The translations under genes and the position numbers were made by a program. A stretch of DNA of 42,729 nt from Chitinophagaceae bacterium (GTDB lineage Bacteria; Bacteroidota; Bacteroidia; Chitinophagales; Chitinophagaceae): positions 1-42,729 of the forward strand of contig JAHEMN010000014.1 of assembly GCA_024643645.1 (NCBI GenBank), read 5' to 3'. Under the pieces are notes generated by a model. That model saw only the letters and a program-made list of their open reading frames with translations, did not search any database and was not told the DNA's origin. Below, piece after piece: positions 32,229-41,297 of this stretch; position 1 is the stretch's first letter; every line of letters begins with the position of its first letter.

Positions 32229-33278
32229 TCACCATCTTAATAAAGTGCTGCCCCACGTAAAGCCACTGCCAAAAGCCGCAAGGCAAACCAGGTCGCCCTT
32301 TTTTATCTTTCCTTTTTCCCATGCTTCGCAAAGTGCAATGGGTACAGAAGCTGCCGTTGTATTACCATATTGTTGTATGTTGTTATATACCTGATCGTCA
32401 GTTAATTTAAGTTTTTGCTGAACAAATTGTGCAATCCGAAGATTGGCTTGATGTGGTATCAACAAATTTAGATCTGAAGTTTTTAGGTCATTGGCTTCTA
32501 AGGCTTCCATGATCACTTCCGGAAATTTTACGACAGCCTTTTTAAATACAGCGGGCCCATCCATGTTTGGAAATACCTGTGCATTGTCGATCATTGTATG
32601 ACTAAAAAACATCTGACCGATTTCTGCATCATCAAAATCAGCATACTTTTCTTCCATCCAATGGTTTGCATGAGTGCCCGGATTATACATCGCTAATATT
32701 TCTGCACTTTCACCATCACTATGCAAATGATTGCTAAGAATTCCCCTGGTGGCATCATCAGTAGGTTGTAAAACGACAGCACCGGCACCATCACCAAAAA
32801 TCACGGATACATTTCTGCCCCGAGTGCTAAAGTCCAAACCAAATGAATGTTTTTCTGCACCAACAACTAATATGTTCTTATACATACCAGTTTTAATAAA
32901 CTGGTCGGCAACAGTTAATGCATATACAAACCCGGAACATTGATTTCTTACATCAAGGGCGCCGATCTCTTTCATCTTCAAAGCCCGCTGCAATAAAACA
33001 CCGCAACCGGGAAAATAATAATCGGGACTTAATGTTGCAAAAACTATAAAGTCTATATCCTGAGGTGTTATACCAGCTCTTTCAATGGCAATCTTTGCAG
33101 CTTCCACTCCCATAGTTGTGGTAGTTTCTTTTGTACGATCTGCATATCTTCTTTCCTTAATACCTGTTCGTTCCTGGATCCATTCATCACTGGTATCCAT
33201 ATATTTCAACAGGTCATTATTAGTAACAACATTGGCAGGAACATACATGCCAATTCCGGCAATAAAACTTTTATTCAT
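32229..33278 (-). CDS. fabH: 3-oxoacyl-ACP synthase III family protein (FabH-like)
   Basis: Start at the ATG 33278 (349 residues); a TTG at 33287 is in frame. The enzyme has the thiolase fold and a Cys-His-Asn triad: Cys114 in RNQCSGFVYA, His in PHQANLRIA and Asn in YGNTTAASVP. FabH starts fatty-acid synthesis by joining acetyl-CoA (or branched acyl-CoA) to malonyl-ACP. The insert GTHANHWMEEKYADFDDAEIGQ makes it longer than E. coli FabH (317 residues), as in many Bacteroidota homologs, so the primer preference or a related condensing role remains open. No rpmF-plsX neighbours are present. Confidence 0.88.
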   Translation of the reverse strand: MNKSFIAGIGMYVPANVVTNNDLLKYMDTSDEWIQERTGIKERRYADRTKETTTTMGVEAAKIAIERAGITPQDIDFIVFATLSPDYYFPGCGVLLQRALKMKEIGALDVRNQCSGFVYALTVADQFIKTGMYKNILVVGAEKHSFGLDFSTRGRNVSVIFGDGAGAVVLQPTDDATRGILSNHLHSDGESAEILAMYNPGTHANHWMEEKYADFDDAEIGQMFFSHTMIDNAQVFPNMDGPAVFKKAVVKFPEVIMEALEANDLKTSDLNLLIPHQANLRIAQFVQQKLKLTDDQVYNNIQQYGNTTAASVPIALCEAWEKGKIKKGDLVCLAAFGSGFTWGSTLLRW

Positions 33279-33374
33279 AGCAAACAATTAAGTGAGAAAG
33301 GTATGAAATGTAACGGAATTGAAATTGTTACATATAACAACTATATAGGCTCGAAAAAGAACTACATTGTTTTA

Positions 33375-34376
33375 TCATTGACTTGATATCCTATTCATAT
33401 GAAGGATCTCCGATGCAAATTTTTCAGTTTCGTTAATTACTGTTTGAATATCTTTTGATTTAATATAAGATCCAATAACATGGTTGCCTGCATTAGGAAT
33501 GGCCACTTGTCTTTTTAAACTGTCTGGTGTACCCAATTGATTGAACATTCTTTTCATTGCTGAGACTTTAACAACAGGGTCCTGGTTTTCTTCATCTTTA
33601 TAATAATACAAAAGCAAAACCGGTTGTTTAACTTTTTCAAAGGTTGAATGTTTCATTGTGCTTTCTAATAACTCTTCTAATTGTACTATAGATTCTGTTC
33701 TGTACTTATTATTCCAATACTGTGCGTAAATGGCAGTAGTATCAGGTACTTTACGATATTTACCCGCCACTATTTTTGCTATTTGCAAACCCCAATGATT
33801 ATTTAATAACCAGGCTTTGGAATCATTGATGGCAATATTTGGAGACAACAAAATAAGGCCTGCAATATCTGGATATTCTGCTGCTAATTTTAATGCTAAT
33901 GTTCCGCCGGTAGATGTTGACATCAGGATCACTTTCTTACCTAATTGCTTTCCAATAGCATAAGCTTCTTTTGCAGAGTTCCAAACTCCATTTGCAGTAA
34001 AACTCAATAGTGGTTCAGTAGTATCAATACCATGTGCATCTAGCCGGCTTAAAAATAAATTACATCCGAATTTTTGTGCAAATTCATAATGAAGGGGATC
34101 TCCCTCTTCCTGGCTGGCAGAAAAGCCATGTAAATACACAATTGCATAATCTGTCATTGATTTTGAAGAATCGTTAAGCCATATAACCCTTGCTTCATTA
34201 TCCGGTTTTAATTTATGTTTAGCTTCATTGTCTTTTATATAATTTTCTAATGCTATTAGCTCTGTTGGTACTGTGGGGAGGGTTTTATCGTATTTTGGAG
34301 TAGCTGGTCTGGGTCCAAGAAAGTATGTAATTATCAGTATTAAAAGGATGACGCCTAACCACTTGAGAAGTTTCAT
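33375..34376 (-). CDS. Alpha/beta-fold hydrolase with N-terminal membrane anchor
   Basis: I start at the ATG 34376 (333 residues), with another ATG at 34391 also possible. A longer reading to 34721 would run through the start of typA and is rejected. An N-terminal TM helix (LLKWLGVILLILIITYFLG) is followed by an alpha/beta hydrolase domain facing the periplasm or cytoplasm. It has VYLHGFSASQEEG, the nucleophile elbow STSTGG and PVLLLYYYKDEENQDPVV with the acid, and the catalytic His is in NAGNHVIGSY. Fits an esterase or lipase; substrate unknown. Divergent from typA, with about 127 bases between the starts. Confidence 0.87.
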   Translation of the reverse strand: MKLLKWLGVILLILIITYFLGPRPATPKYDKTLPTVPTELIALENYIKDNEAKHKLKPDNEARVIWLNDSSKSMTDYAIVYLHGFSASQEEGDPLHYEFAQKFGCNLFLSRLDAHGIDTTEPLLSFTANGVWNSAKEAYAIGKQLGKKVILMSTSTGGTLALKLAAEYPDIAGLILLSPNIAINDSKAWLLNNHWGLQIAKIVAGKYRKVPDTTAIYAQYWNNKYRTESIVQLEELLESTMKHSTFEKVKQPVLLLYYYKDEENQDPVVKVSAMKRMFNQLGTPDSLKRQVAIPNAGNHVIGSYIKSKDIQTVINETEKFASEILHMNRISSQ

Positions 34377-34450
34377 ATTGGCTATTTTCATAAAACTAAT
34401 ATAATTCTCTGTTTTAATTGGTTTTAAAGGCCTGTTTATTGCTCTTTCGT

Positions 34451-34481
34451 TTGCTGCCTCCGGCTTATTTGTGTACCTTTG
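34451..34481 (+). promoter_or_regulatory. Promoter of typA (TTG-N20-TACCTTTG)
   Basis: TTG at 34451-34453 and TACCTTTG at 34474-34481 are separated by 20 bases. Transcription would begin near 34486, about 18 bases before the ATG at 34504. Confidence 0.7.
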
Positions 34482-34503
34482 CCGCTCGTTTGAAAAATTG
34501 ATT

Positions 34504-36318
34504 ATGGAGATAAGAAATATAGCGATAATAGCACACGTTGACCATGGTAAAACAACCCTGGTTGATAAGATATTACATACCACCAAAGTTTTCCGGGAGA
34601 ACCAGGAAACAGGTGATCTAATAATGGATAGCAATGATCTCGAAAGGGAAAGAGGTATTACAATTTTTAGCAAAAATGCTTCTGTACAATATAAAGGGGT
34701 TAAGATCAATGTAATTGACACTCCTGGTCACGCCGATTTTGGAGGTGAGGTGGAAAGAGTTTTGAAAATGGCTGATGGTGTTTGCTTATTAGTGGATGCT
34801 TTTGAAGGACCAATGCCACAAACAAGATTTGTTTTACAAAAAGCATTACAGTTAAATCTGAAGCCACTGGTTATCATTAATAAAGTTGATAAACCTAACT
34901 GCAGACCAGATGAAGTGCATGATGCTGTTTTTGAATTATTCTTCAATCTCGATGCTACAGAAGAGCAACTTGATTTCCCTACTTTTTATGGTTCCGGAAA
35001 AAATGGCTGGTTCAATGATTCGTTAGAACAAATTGATAATATCAATCCTTTACTGGATGGTATCGTAAAATATGTACCACCGCCAAAAGTAAATGAAGGT
35101 CCGGTACAAATGCAGATCACTTCTCTGGATTATTCTTCATTCCTTGGACGTATTGCAGTAGGAAAAGTTAGCCGCGGTGTTTTAAAGGAAGGACAGAATG
35201 TTGTTTTGATGCAGGCCGACGGTGTTATCAAAAAAACAAAAGTGAGAGAGTTATATGTGTTTGAGGGAATGGGCAAAAAGAAAGTAACAGAAGTTGTTGC
35301 CGGGGATCTATGTGCTGTTGTTGGTATAGAAGATTTTAATATTGGCGATACAATTTCTGATGCAGAAACTCAGGAAGCATTGCCGGTAATCAGTGTGGAT
35401 GAACCCACTATGAACATGTTGTTTTCAGTTAATAATTCACCTTTCTTTGGTAAAGATGGAAAGTTTGTTACATCAAGACATCTTAGAGACAGATTGATAA
35501 AAGAAACCGAGAAGAATTTAGCATTAAGAGTAGAAGATAGTGGTGAAGGTGATAGCTTAATGGTATATGGCCGCGGTATTTTGCATTTAGGAATTTTGAT
35601 CGAAACTATGCGCCGTGAAGGATATGAGTTGACTGTTGGTCAGCCACAGGTTATAGTTAAAGAAGTGAATGGTGTAAAATGCGAACCTTATGAAACCCTG
35701 GTGGTAGATGTACCGCAAGAATTTGCCAGTAAAGTTATTGATCTGGTAAGCCGTCGTAAAGGCGAAATGCTGATCATGGAAACTAAAGGCGAAATGCAGC
35801 ATCTTGAATTTGATATTCCTTCAAGAGGCTTGATAGGTTTACGTACACAAATGCTTACAGCTACAACTGGTGAAGCTGTAATGGCACATCGTTTTTCCGA
35901 TTATAAGCCATGGAAAGGCCCAATACCGGGAAGAAATAATGGAGTACTGATTTCAAAAAGTACAGAAAAAACAACAGGATATTCAATTGATAAACTTCAG
36001 GATAGAGGAACTTTCTTTGTAGATCCGGGAGAAGATGTTTATACTGGTCAGATCATTGCAGAAAATATTAAGCCTGGTGACCTTGTAGTAAATGCGACAG
36101 AAGCTAAAAAACTTACGAACCACCGTGCCAGCGGAAGTGATGATGCTACCCGTATACAACCAAAGACGTTATTGACACTAGAAGAGTGTATGGAATATAT
36201 TCAACAGGATGAATGTATAGAAGTTACACCGAATTTCATCCGAATGAGAAAAGTGATATTGAATGAAGATGAAAGAAAGAAAGTGCAGAAGAAGATGGAA
36301 GCTGAGGCGGTACAATAA
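34504..36318 (+). CDS. typA: Ribosome-associated GTPase TypA/BipA
   Basis: The 604-residue protein starts at MEIRNIAIIAHVDHGKTTLV; the ATG at 34504 is right at the conserved N-terminus, and a promoter lies just upstream. GTP-binding motifs are AHVDHGKTTL, DTPGHADFGG and NKVDKP. Domains II, III, V and the TypA-specific C-terminus (RASGSDDATRIQPKTLLTLEE near residue 555) follow. TypA helps 50S subunit assembly and translation under stress. The gene has its own promoter and terminator and is followed by the glycosyltransferase group. Confidence 0.96.
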   Translation: MEIRNIAIIAHVDHGKTTLVDKILHTTKVFRENQETGDLIMDSNDLERERGITIFSKNASVQYKGVKINVIDTPGHADFGGEVERVLKMADGVCLLVDAFEGPMPQTRFVLQKALQLNLKPLVIINKVDKPNCRPDEVHDAVFELFFNLDATEEQLDFPTFYGSGKNGWFNDSLEQIDNINPLLDGIVKYVPPPKVNEGPVQMQITSLDYSSFLGRIAVGKVSRGVLKEGQNVVLMQADGVIKKTKVRELYVFEGMGKKKVTEVVAGDLCAVVGIEDFNIGDTISDAETQEALPVISVDEPTMNMLFSVNNSPFFGKDGKFVTSRHLRDRLIKETEKNLALRVEDSGEGDSLMVYGRGILHLGILIETMRREGYELTVGQPQVIVKEVNGVKCEPYETLVVDVPQEFASKVIDLVSRRKGEMLIMETKGEMQHLEFDIPSRGLIGLRTQMLTATTGEAVMAHRFSDYKPWKGPIPGRNNGVLISKSTEKTTGYSIDKLQDRGTFFVDPGEDVYTGQIIAENIKPGDLVVNATEAKKLTNHRASGSDDATRIQPKTLLTLEECMEYIQQDECIEVTPNFIRMRKVILNEDERKKVQKKMEAEAVQ

Positions 36319-36347
36319 ATAATTAGTTACACGTTACTTTATAATTA

Positions 36348-36374
36348 CAGCAAATACTCACCTGGTATTTGCTG
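36348..36374 (+). terminator. Intrinsic terminator of typA
   Basis: A 10-bp hairpin (CAGCAAATAC at 36348-36357 with GTATTTGCTG at 36365-36374, 7-base loop), followed by TTTGTTTTT. The -7 box of the next gene begins nine bases after it, so terminator and promoter are nearly contiguous. Confidence 0.85.
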
Positions 36375-36382
36375 TTTGTTTT

Positions 36383-36390
36383 TACATTTG
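36383..36390 (+). promoter_or_regulatory. -7 promoter box TACATTTG of the GT25 gene
   Basis: Exact TAnnTTTG match, with four bases (TCAG) between it and the ATG at 36395. If the start point lies at the usual distance, transcription begins at or beside the start codon. Confidence 0.6.
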
Positions 36391-36394
36391 TCAG

Positions 36395-37171
36395 ATGGCT
36401 AAACCGATTGCTGAAATAAATAATTTGCTGCAACAGTATTTTGATAAAGTACTGGTATTAACAGTACCCCGGTTTACAGATCGTCAGAAAAAAGTTAGGG
36501 ATAGGTTGGCTGGAATTGATTTTGAATTCTTTTATGGTGTAGATAAAAATGAGTTAGACGATATCTTTATCAATGATAATTATCTTTTTGATAAAAATTC
36601 TCAATTGGCTATAAGGCAATATTTTCCTCCATTGAATGCAGGTGAAATTGCCTGTTCGCTTTCACATCGTAATATATACCAGGCTATAATAGATAATAAC
36701 TGGGAGAAGGTGCTGATCTTCGAAGATGATGTACTTCCAGATTTTAATAATCTTCCATTTATCATTGACACATTGAAAGACTTACCTGAAGACTGGGAAT
36801 TATTATACTTGGGATACCTTAAAAATGAAAAAATAACAATTGGTAAAAAGCTGAAACAGTTTTGGTACAGTATCATGAGTCGCTTCGGATTAAGCAGAAT
36901 GCCATTATTCATGATAAAAAATAGTCTTCCTAAAAAGTATAGTACTAATCTATTAAAAGCAGGGTTTCATGATTGTACACATGCTTATGCTATTACAAAA
37001 GAAGGGGCAAAAAAAATGATAATGACTCAAACACCTGTAAAATACAGAGCTGATAATTTAATTACAGCGTTGGTGCTGAAGGGAGAGTTGAATGCATATA
37101 TCAGTAAGAAATATTTTTTTAATCAGGAAATATTCACTGATAAGACGGATAAGTCATATATAAAAGATTAA
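36395..37171 (+). CDS. Glycosyltransferase family 25 (LPS-type)
   Basis: The 258-residue protein has the GT25 pattern: KVLVLTVPRFTDRQKKVRDRL, FFYGVDKNELD, then NAGEIACSLSHRNIYQAI and the catalytic/metal motif LIFEDDVLP (residues ~109-117), ending with THAYAITKEGAKKMI. Such enzymes add galactose or other sugars to LPS or surface glycans from nucleotide sugars in the cytoplasm. Promoter box only four bases before the ATG. The 3' end shares four bases with the convergent GT4 gene. Confidence 0.9.
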   Translation: MAKPIAEINNLLQQYFDKVLVLTVPRFTDRQKKVRDRLAGIDFEFFYGVDKNELDDIFINDNYLFDKNSQLAIRQYFPPLNAGEIACSLSHRNIYQAIIDNNWEKVLIFEDDVLPDFNNLPFIIDTLKDLPEDWELLYLGYLKNEKITIGKKLKQFWYSIMSRFGLSRMPLFMIKNSLPKKYSTNLLKAGFHDCTHAYAITKEGAKKMIMTQTPVKYRADNLITALVLKGELNAYISKKYFFNQEIFTDKTDKSYIKD

Positions 37172-38292
37172 ATTTTTCCTGTTACAATTTTCTCCATCAA
37201 ATTAATTAATTTCTCTTCATAAGGTGCAGGGTATAGGTCCTGAAATTTCTTAAAGGCATTTTCTCCAACGTTTTTCCATTTGTCTTTTTGTTGCCAGGCA
37301 TTTTCCAATACTGCATCAATTGCTACTTCGTTTACTGCATTACTGATATAGCCGTTCACTTCATGTGTTACCCAAACAGGCATATCGCCAACTTTGCTTA
37401 CCACACAAGGCCTTGAAAGTGCCATTGCTTCCACTACACTAATAGGCATAGCATCTATATGTGTGATTTGTAAATTTAGGTTTGACTCTGTTAAGGCTGT
37501 AACTACAGCAGAAGTATGGCCTTTAAGATATATATGATCTGATAAATTCTTTTGTTTTACCAGTTGTTCCAGTTTTTCCCTGTCTTTACCTTCTCCATAT
37601 AAATATAATTGCCAGTTTCGATTTCTCCATTTTTCACTGGCTAATGCGTTAATTAATACATCCTGGGCTTTTCTTTCAATATCCAGCGCAGCCATCATTG
37701 TAAATAATACACTTTCGTTGTCTTTATTTGGAAAAGGAGTTATAGTATCAGGTACAGGGAAACCTATCGGGTTGTAAATAACTTTTTGTTTTGGAATTTC
37801 TACATGATGGAACTGTTGAAGTGTGTCAAAAATTTTTTGTGAATCTGCGATGTTCAGAGAAGATCTGGAAAACCAGGTGTTCAATGATCTTTTTCTTGCT
37901 ATAGATAATTTCCCCTGCTCATTATAATTATGAGAACTGGTTATTATTTTTTTACATCTTTTATAAATGTTCTTAAAAGGAGCATGGGTTATATCTTCAA
38001 AGCCACCCTGGTTAACAAACACCAGGTCATATTTTTCAAATGGAATGGAATTGACCAGTCGTTGTAATTTCAGTTTCGATAACAGACTGTTATTTTTTGA
38101 AGGCAGAAGAAATAGTTCAACGCTTTCGTTATTTAGTGCATTTATTTTTTCCTCTTTACCGGGCCAGTTAAAACAACTAACTGCAACTGAATAATTTTTT
38201 TTTGCCATCCACAATGCAAGGCGAAACCATTGTTCTTCACTACCACCCCAGGCAGAACCGTTCATCAACGATATAAAAAGTATTGACTTCAT
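37168..38292 (-). CDS. Glycosyltransferase family 4
   Basis: A 374-residue GT-B enzyme. The N-terminal donor-independent domain begins with LFISLMNGSAWGGSEEQWFR, and the C-terminal domain has the GT4 pattern: TMMAALDIERKAQDVLINAL, LYLYGEGKDREKLEQLV, then the glutamate motif ISVVEAMALSRPCVVSKVGDMP (residues ~280-302). Likely adds a sugar to a surface glycan, together with the GT25 and GT2 neighbours. No promoter box of the consensus type was seen before its start. Confidence 0.92.
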   Translation of the reverse strand: MKSILFISLMNGSAWGGSEEQWFRLALWMAKKNYSVAVSCFNWPGKEEKINALNNESVELFLLPSKNNSLLSKLKLQRLVNSIPFEKYDLVFVNQGGFEDITHAPFKNIYKRCKKIITSSHNYNEQGKLSIARKRSLNTWFSRSSLNIADSQKIFDTLQQFHHVEIPKQKVIYNPIGFPVPDTITPFPNKDNESVLFTMMAALDIERKAQDVLINALASEKWRNRNWQLYLYGEGKDREKLEQLVKQKNLSDHIYLKGHTSAVVTALTESNLNLQITHIDAMPISVVEAMALSRPCVVSKVGDMPVWVTHEVNGYISNAVNEVAIDAVLENAWQQKDKWKNVGENAFKKFQDLYPAPYEEKLINLMEKIVTGKI

Positions 38293-38438
38293 ATTGCCAT
38301 AAAGAAATTAAAAGAATGATTGTAGTGAAAAATTATTGTAACAATCAGTTGAAAATACATGATTTGAAATATAAAACTGATCTCTGTTTTTTAGGTTTAA
38401 ATGAAAATGTTGTTTGTCTTTTCATTTTTTAAAACATC

Positions 38439-38446
38439 TACTTTTG
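38439..38446 (+). promoter_or_regulatory. -7 promoter box TACTTTTG of the FkbM gene (TTTG-N22 upstream)
   Basis: TACTTTTG ends four bases before the ATG at 38451, and TTTG at 38413-38416 lies 22 bases upstream of the box. Both elements fit the Bacteroidota promoter and predict a leaderless or nearly leaderless message. Confidence 0.65.
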
Positions 38447-38450
38447 CCAA

Positions 38451-39188
38451 ATGTCCAGATTTTCTACATTATTAAGTCATATCAGCCTGAAAGAAACACT
38501 TTTTATTTATTTAAAAATGAAAACCGGACAATGGAATAGCTGGAAGCTTAATAAATTACAACACTCTTTTTCATTAAGAAATAACCCATACGATTATGCC
38601 ACCTTTGAAGAGGTGCTGCTTAAAGATGCTTATAACATCGATCTTGAGTATGAGCCAAAAACAATTATAGATGCAGGGGCAAATATTGGTTTAACATCCA
38701 TTTATCTGGCAAGTAAATATCGGCAGGCAACAATTATATCATTAGAACCGGAAGAAGAAAATTTTCAATTACTTGTGAAAAATGCTGCTAAGTATGATAA
38801 CATAATACCAGTAAAGGCAGGCGTTTGGAATAAGAAGTCATTTCTTGTAATCAAGGATAATGGGGAAGGAAATAATGCATTTACTGTTGAAGAGGTGGCA
38901 AATGAGAATGAAAACACAATTCAGGCTTTTTCAATTTCTGATATTATACAGCAAAACAACTGGCAAAAGATTGATCTGGTAAAGATGGATATTGAAGGGT
39001 CGGAGAAAACAATCTTTGAAAATGATGTAGATAGCTGGCTTCCAGTTACTAAAACACTTGTTATTGAGCTTCATGACAGAATGATGCCGGGTTGTTCATC
39101 AGCAGTATTTGGTACTTTAGCTAAATACGATTTCAGCAAAAGTAAAAAAGGAGAAAATATCGTTTTTACTAATAAAGCCTTAAAGTAG
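38451..39188 (+). CDS. FkbM-family SAM-dependent methyltransferase
   Basis: The 245-residue protein has the FkbM core: IIDAGANIGLTSIYLASKYRQ (residues ~66-86, SAM-binding glycine loop), SLEPEEENFQLL with the acidic ribose-binding residue and DLVKMDIEGSEKTIFE, ending in LVIELHDRMMPG. These enzymes O-methylate sugars or glycan hydroxyls. Next to glycosyltransferase genes, methylation of a surface glycan is likely, but this is inferred from context. Confidence 0.92.
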   Translation: MSRFSTLLSHISLKETLFIYLKMKTGQWNSWKLNKLQHSFSLRNNPYDYATFEEVLLKDAYNIDLEYEPKTIIDAGANIGLTSIYLASKYRQATIISLEPEEENFQLLVKNAAKYDNIIPVKAGVWNKKSFLVIKDNGEGNNAFTVEEVANENENTIQAFSISDIIQQNNWQKIDLVKMDIEGSEKTIFENDVDSWLPVTKTLVIELHDRMMPGCSSAVFGTLAKYDFSKSKKGENIVFTNKALK

Positions 39189-39220
39189 ATTTTCATTCTT
39201 TTTAAATTTCAGCAGAATCG

Positions 39221-39228
39221 TAAATTTG
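39221..39228 (+). promoter_or_regulatory. -7 promoter box TAAATTTG of the 72-aa membrane protein gene
   Basis: Exact TAnnTTTG match, 16 bases before the ATG at 39245. No TTG element was found at the expected distance. Confidence 0.5.
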
Positions 39229-39244
39229 CACAAATGTTTTTGGT

Positions 39245-39463
39245 ATGAAAAAGTGTGTGCTGGTATTGTTTTTTATAAGCCTATTCGTGACTGCAGCAAT
39301 TACTTCTCAGGCACAATGCTCTATCTGTACTAAAACCACCCAGCAACTAGGAGAAAAACCTGCAGAAGGAATGAACTCCGGCATACTTTACCTTGCATTT
39401 ACTCCCTTTGCCATAGTTGGTTATATCGGATACAGGTGGTGGAAGAATAATAAAACTCCGTGA
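39245..39463 (+). CDS. Small CxxC membrane protein, unknown
   Basis: A 72-residue protein with a signal peptide (VLVLFFISLFVTAAITSQA), then CSICTKTTQQLGEKPAEGMN with a CxxC pair facing the periplasm, and a C-terminal TM helix (ILYLAFTPFAIVGYIGYRWW) with a basic end. The CxxC could bind a metal or act in thiol exchange. I do not recognise a named family. It is convergent with meaB, three bases from its stop, and has its own promoter box. Confidence 0.72.
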   Translation: MKKCVLVLFFISLFVTAAITSQAQCSICTKTTQQLGEKPAEGMNSGILYLAFTPFAIVGYIGYRWWKNNKTP

Positions 39464-39466
39464 TGG

Positions 39467-40363
39467 TTATTTATCTGCGATAAATTTGTAAAGGTTGAAT
39501 TCTCCTTTTTTAAATAATTCTTCTATTTCTTTTTTTAAAACAGCTTTATCTATTCCTTTCATTCTTTTTTCCTGGATAAGATAAAAAGCTCTTTCTGCCA
39601 GCAACCAGAAAGTATTATCCGTTAAATGTGCTTTTTGCAATTGATGGCTGATGATATCAACGAGTTCTTTTACTCCTTCTTTTTGAGAAGCGATCGTTTT
39701 TACTATTGGTACTTCATTATAATGTTTACTGAATGCCGGTGCCAGCATCTGTCGCAGGTTGTTTGCAAATAATTCTGCATCCGGCCGGTCAGCTTTGTTT
39801 ACAACAAATACATCAGCGATCTCCATTAATCCTGCTTTCATCGTTTGCACTTCATCTCCTGCTTCGGGTACCATCACCACTACAGTAACATCTGCCAGGC
39901 CGGCAATTTCAATTTCACTTTGCCCTACACCAACTGTTTCTACAATGATATGGTCGAAATTTGCATATTTAAGCAGGTCAGTTATCTCAATAATTTTAGG
40001 ATGCAAACCACCCATGGAACCACGGGTAGCTAAAGAGCGGATAAAAACATTAGGATTTGTATACCAGTCACTCATCCGGATCCTGTCACCCAATACTGCA
40101 CCCATATTAAATGGAGAAGAAGGGTCTACACAAAGCACCGCTACTTTTTTATTTTCATTTACCAGGTAACCGATCATTGCATCTGCTAAAGTGCTTTTTC
40201 CAGCTCCCGGAGGGCCTGTAATGCCGGTAACTTTTTTAGAAGAAGGAGGAAGAGATTGTAGCATGCTTTCATAGCCGGGATATTCATTCTCAACCAAAGA
40301 AATACTTCTTGCTAAAGCTTTTATATTACCCTGTGCTATTTGCTGCAATAATTCCTGCCACAT
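39467..40363 (-). CDS. meaB: Methylmalonyl-CoA mutase-associated GTPase MeaB
   Basis: I choose the ATG at 40363 (298 residues), beginning MWQELLQQIAQGN, because the longer form to 40414 adds residues outside the family. The Walker A motif GITGPPGAGKST is at residues 48-58, followed by VDPSSPFNMGAVLGDRIRM, VETVGVGQSE and NKADRP. MeaB protects and gates the B12-dependent mutase by loading its cofactor. No mutase genes are in this window, so the partner must lie elsewhere. Confidence 0.94.
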   Translation of the reverse strand: MWQELLQQIAQGNIKALARSISLVENEYPGYESMLQSLPPSSKKVTGITGPPGAGKSTLADAMIGYLVNENKKVAVLCVDPSSPFNMGAVLGDRIRMSDWYTNPNVFIRSLATRGSMGGLHPKIIEITDLLKYANFDHIIVETVGVGQSEIEIAGLADVTVVVMVPEAGDEVQTMKAGLMEIADVFVVNKADRPDAELFANNLRQMLAPAFSKHYNEVPIVKTIASQKEGVKELVDIISHQLQKAHLTDNTFWLLAERAFYLIQEKRMKGIDKAVLKKEIEELFKKGEFNLYKFIADK

Positions 40364-40474
40364 AGAATGAAAGATATACTGTACGTTTATTAATCTGAGT
40401 TGACAAGATACCAAATTCTTAAATGATTTAGAAAATGGTGAGTTGCGTTAAAAGTATAATCTTTGTAAGCAGCT

Positions 40475-41236
40475 ATGACAAAAATTTCAATCGTCTTAAT
40501 TTGTAAAAATGAAGTGGATGTGATCGGCCGTACTTTAAAAAGTCTGGAAGGTATTACTGATGATATCATTGTATATGACAGCGGAAGTACAGATGGAACA
40601 CAAGAGTTGGTAAAACAATTTGGAGTGAATTTACAGGAAGGCATCTGGGAAGGATTTGGAAAAGCGAAAAATAAAGCCAATCAATTTGCAAAATATGATT
40701 GGGTACTAAACCTCGATGCTGATGAAGCTATTGATGAAGACCTGAGGCAATCCATACTGGAATGTGATCTAACTAACGATGAGGTGGTGTATGATCTATG
40801 GTATAAAAACTTTCTGGGAGAAAAACATTTAAAATTCGGAGAATGGGGAACGGATCATCATATCCGCTTATTCAATCATAAAGCGATTCAATGGCAGGAT
40901 GAGCCGGTGCATGAGAAATTGAAATTACCTGCTGATGTAATTGTAAAAGAATTAAAAGGTTATGTGTTACATTATACTATGAAGGATATTGATGATTACA
41001 GCCGTAAGATGAGAGATTATGCAATGTTGAATGCAGAAAAATATTTCCGGCAAGGAAGGAAAGCTACCTGGATAAAATTGCGTTGTTCACCTGCATTCAC
41101 CTTCTTCAATTATTATATTTTGAAAAGAGGTTTTTTAGATGGTAATCTCGGTTATGTAAGTGCAAAGATGACAGCTTATTATACTTTTTTAAAGTATGCC
41201 CGGTTAAAAGAGTTATGTAATCAGAAACAGCAATAA
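40475..41236 (+). CDS. Glycosyltransferase family 2 (WaaE/LPS core type)
   Basis: The 253-residue enzyme has the GT-A motifs SIVLICKNEVDVIGRTL, VYDSGSTDGTQEL and LNLDADEAIDEDL (metal-binding DAD near residue 89), then WGTDHHIRLFNH and EPVHEKL near the middle. The build matches short GT2 enzymes such as WaaE/KdtX that add glucose to lipooligosaccharide core. No C-terminal TM region. Divergent from meaB. It has no clean TAnnTTTG box before the start, although a variant TAATCTTTG is present. Confidence 0.9.
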   Translation: MTKISIVLICKNEVDVIGRTLKSLEGITDDIIVYDSGSTDGTQELVKQFGVNLQEGIWEGFGKAKNKANQFAKYDWVLNLDADEAIDEDLRQSILECDLTNDEVVYDLWYKNFLGEKHLKFGEWGTDHHIRLFNHKAIQWQDEPVHEKLKLPADVIVKELKGYVLHYTMKDIDDYSRKMRDYAMLNAEKYFRQGRKATWIKLRCSPAFTFFNYYILKRGFLDGNLGYVSAKMTAYYTFLKYARLKELCNQKQQ

Positions 41237-41285
41237 AAAATGTAAAACTAAAATAAACGGTCATTTACAACTTCTTTCTTCCTGT

Positions 41286-41293
41286 TACCTTTG
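41286..41293 (+). promoter_or_regulatory. -7 promoter box TACCTTTG of the Lon-N domain gene
   Basis: Exact TAnnTTTG match, with four bases (CCCT) before the ATG at 41298. Predicts a leaderless or nearly leaderless transcript. Confidence 0.6.
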
Positions 41294-41297
41294 CCCT

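Noticed and set aside
33325-33340. Palindrome TTGTTA-CATA-TAACAA between the hydrolase and fabH genes
   Set aside because: Only six bp and AT-rich, with no T-run; likely to occur by chance in sequence this rich in A and T.
34377-34721. N-terminal extension of the alpha/beta hydrolase at 33375-34376 up to 34721
   Set aside because: The extension runs antisense through the typA promoter and start; the natural start has a TM helix at MKLLKWLG and fits the family length.
40445-40474. TAATCTTTG as a promoter of the GT2 gene
   Set aside because: It has three bases between TA and TTTG instead of two and no TTG at the right distance, so it falls outside the consensus used for the other calls.
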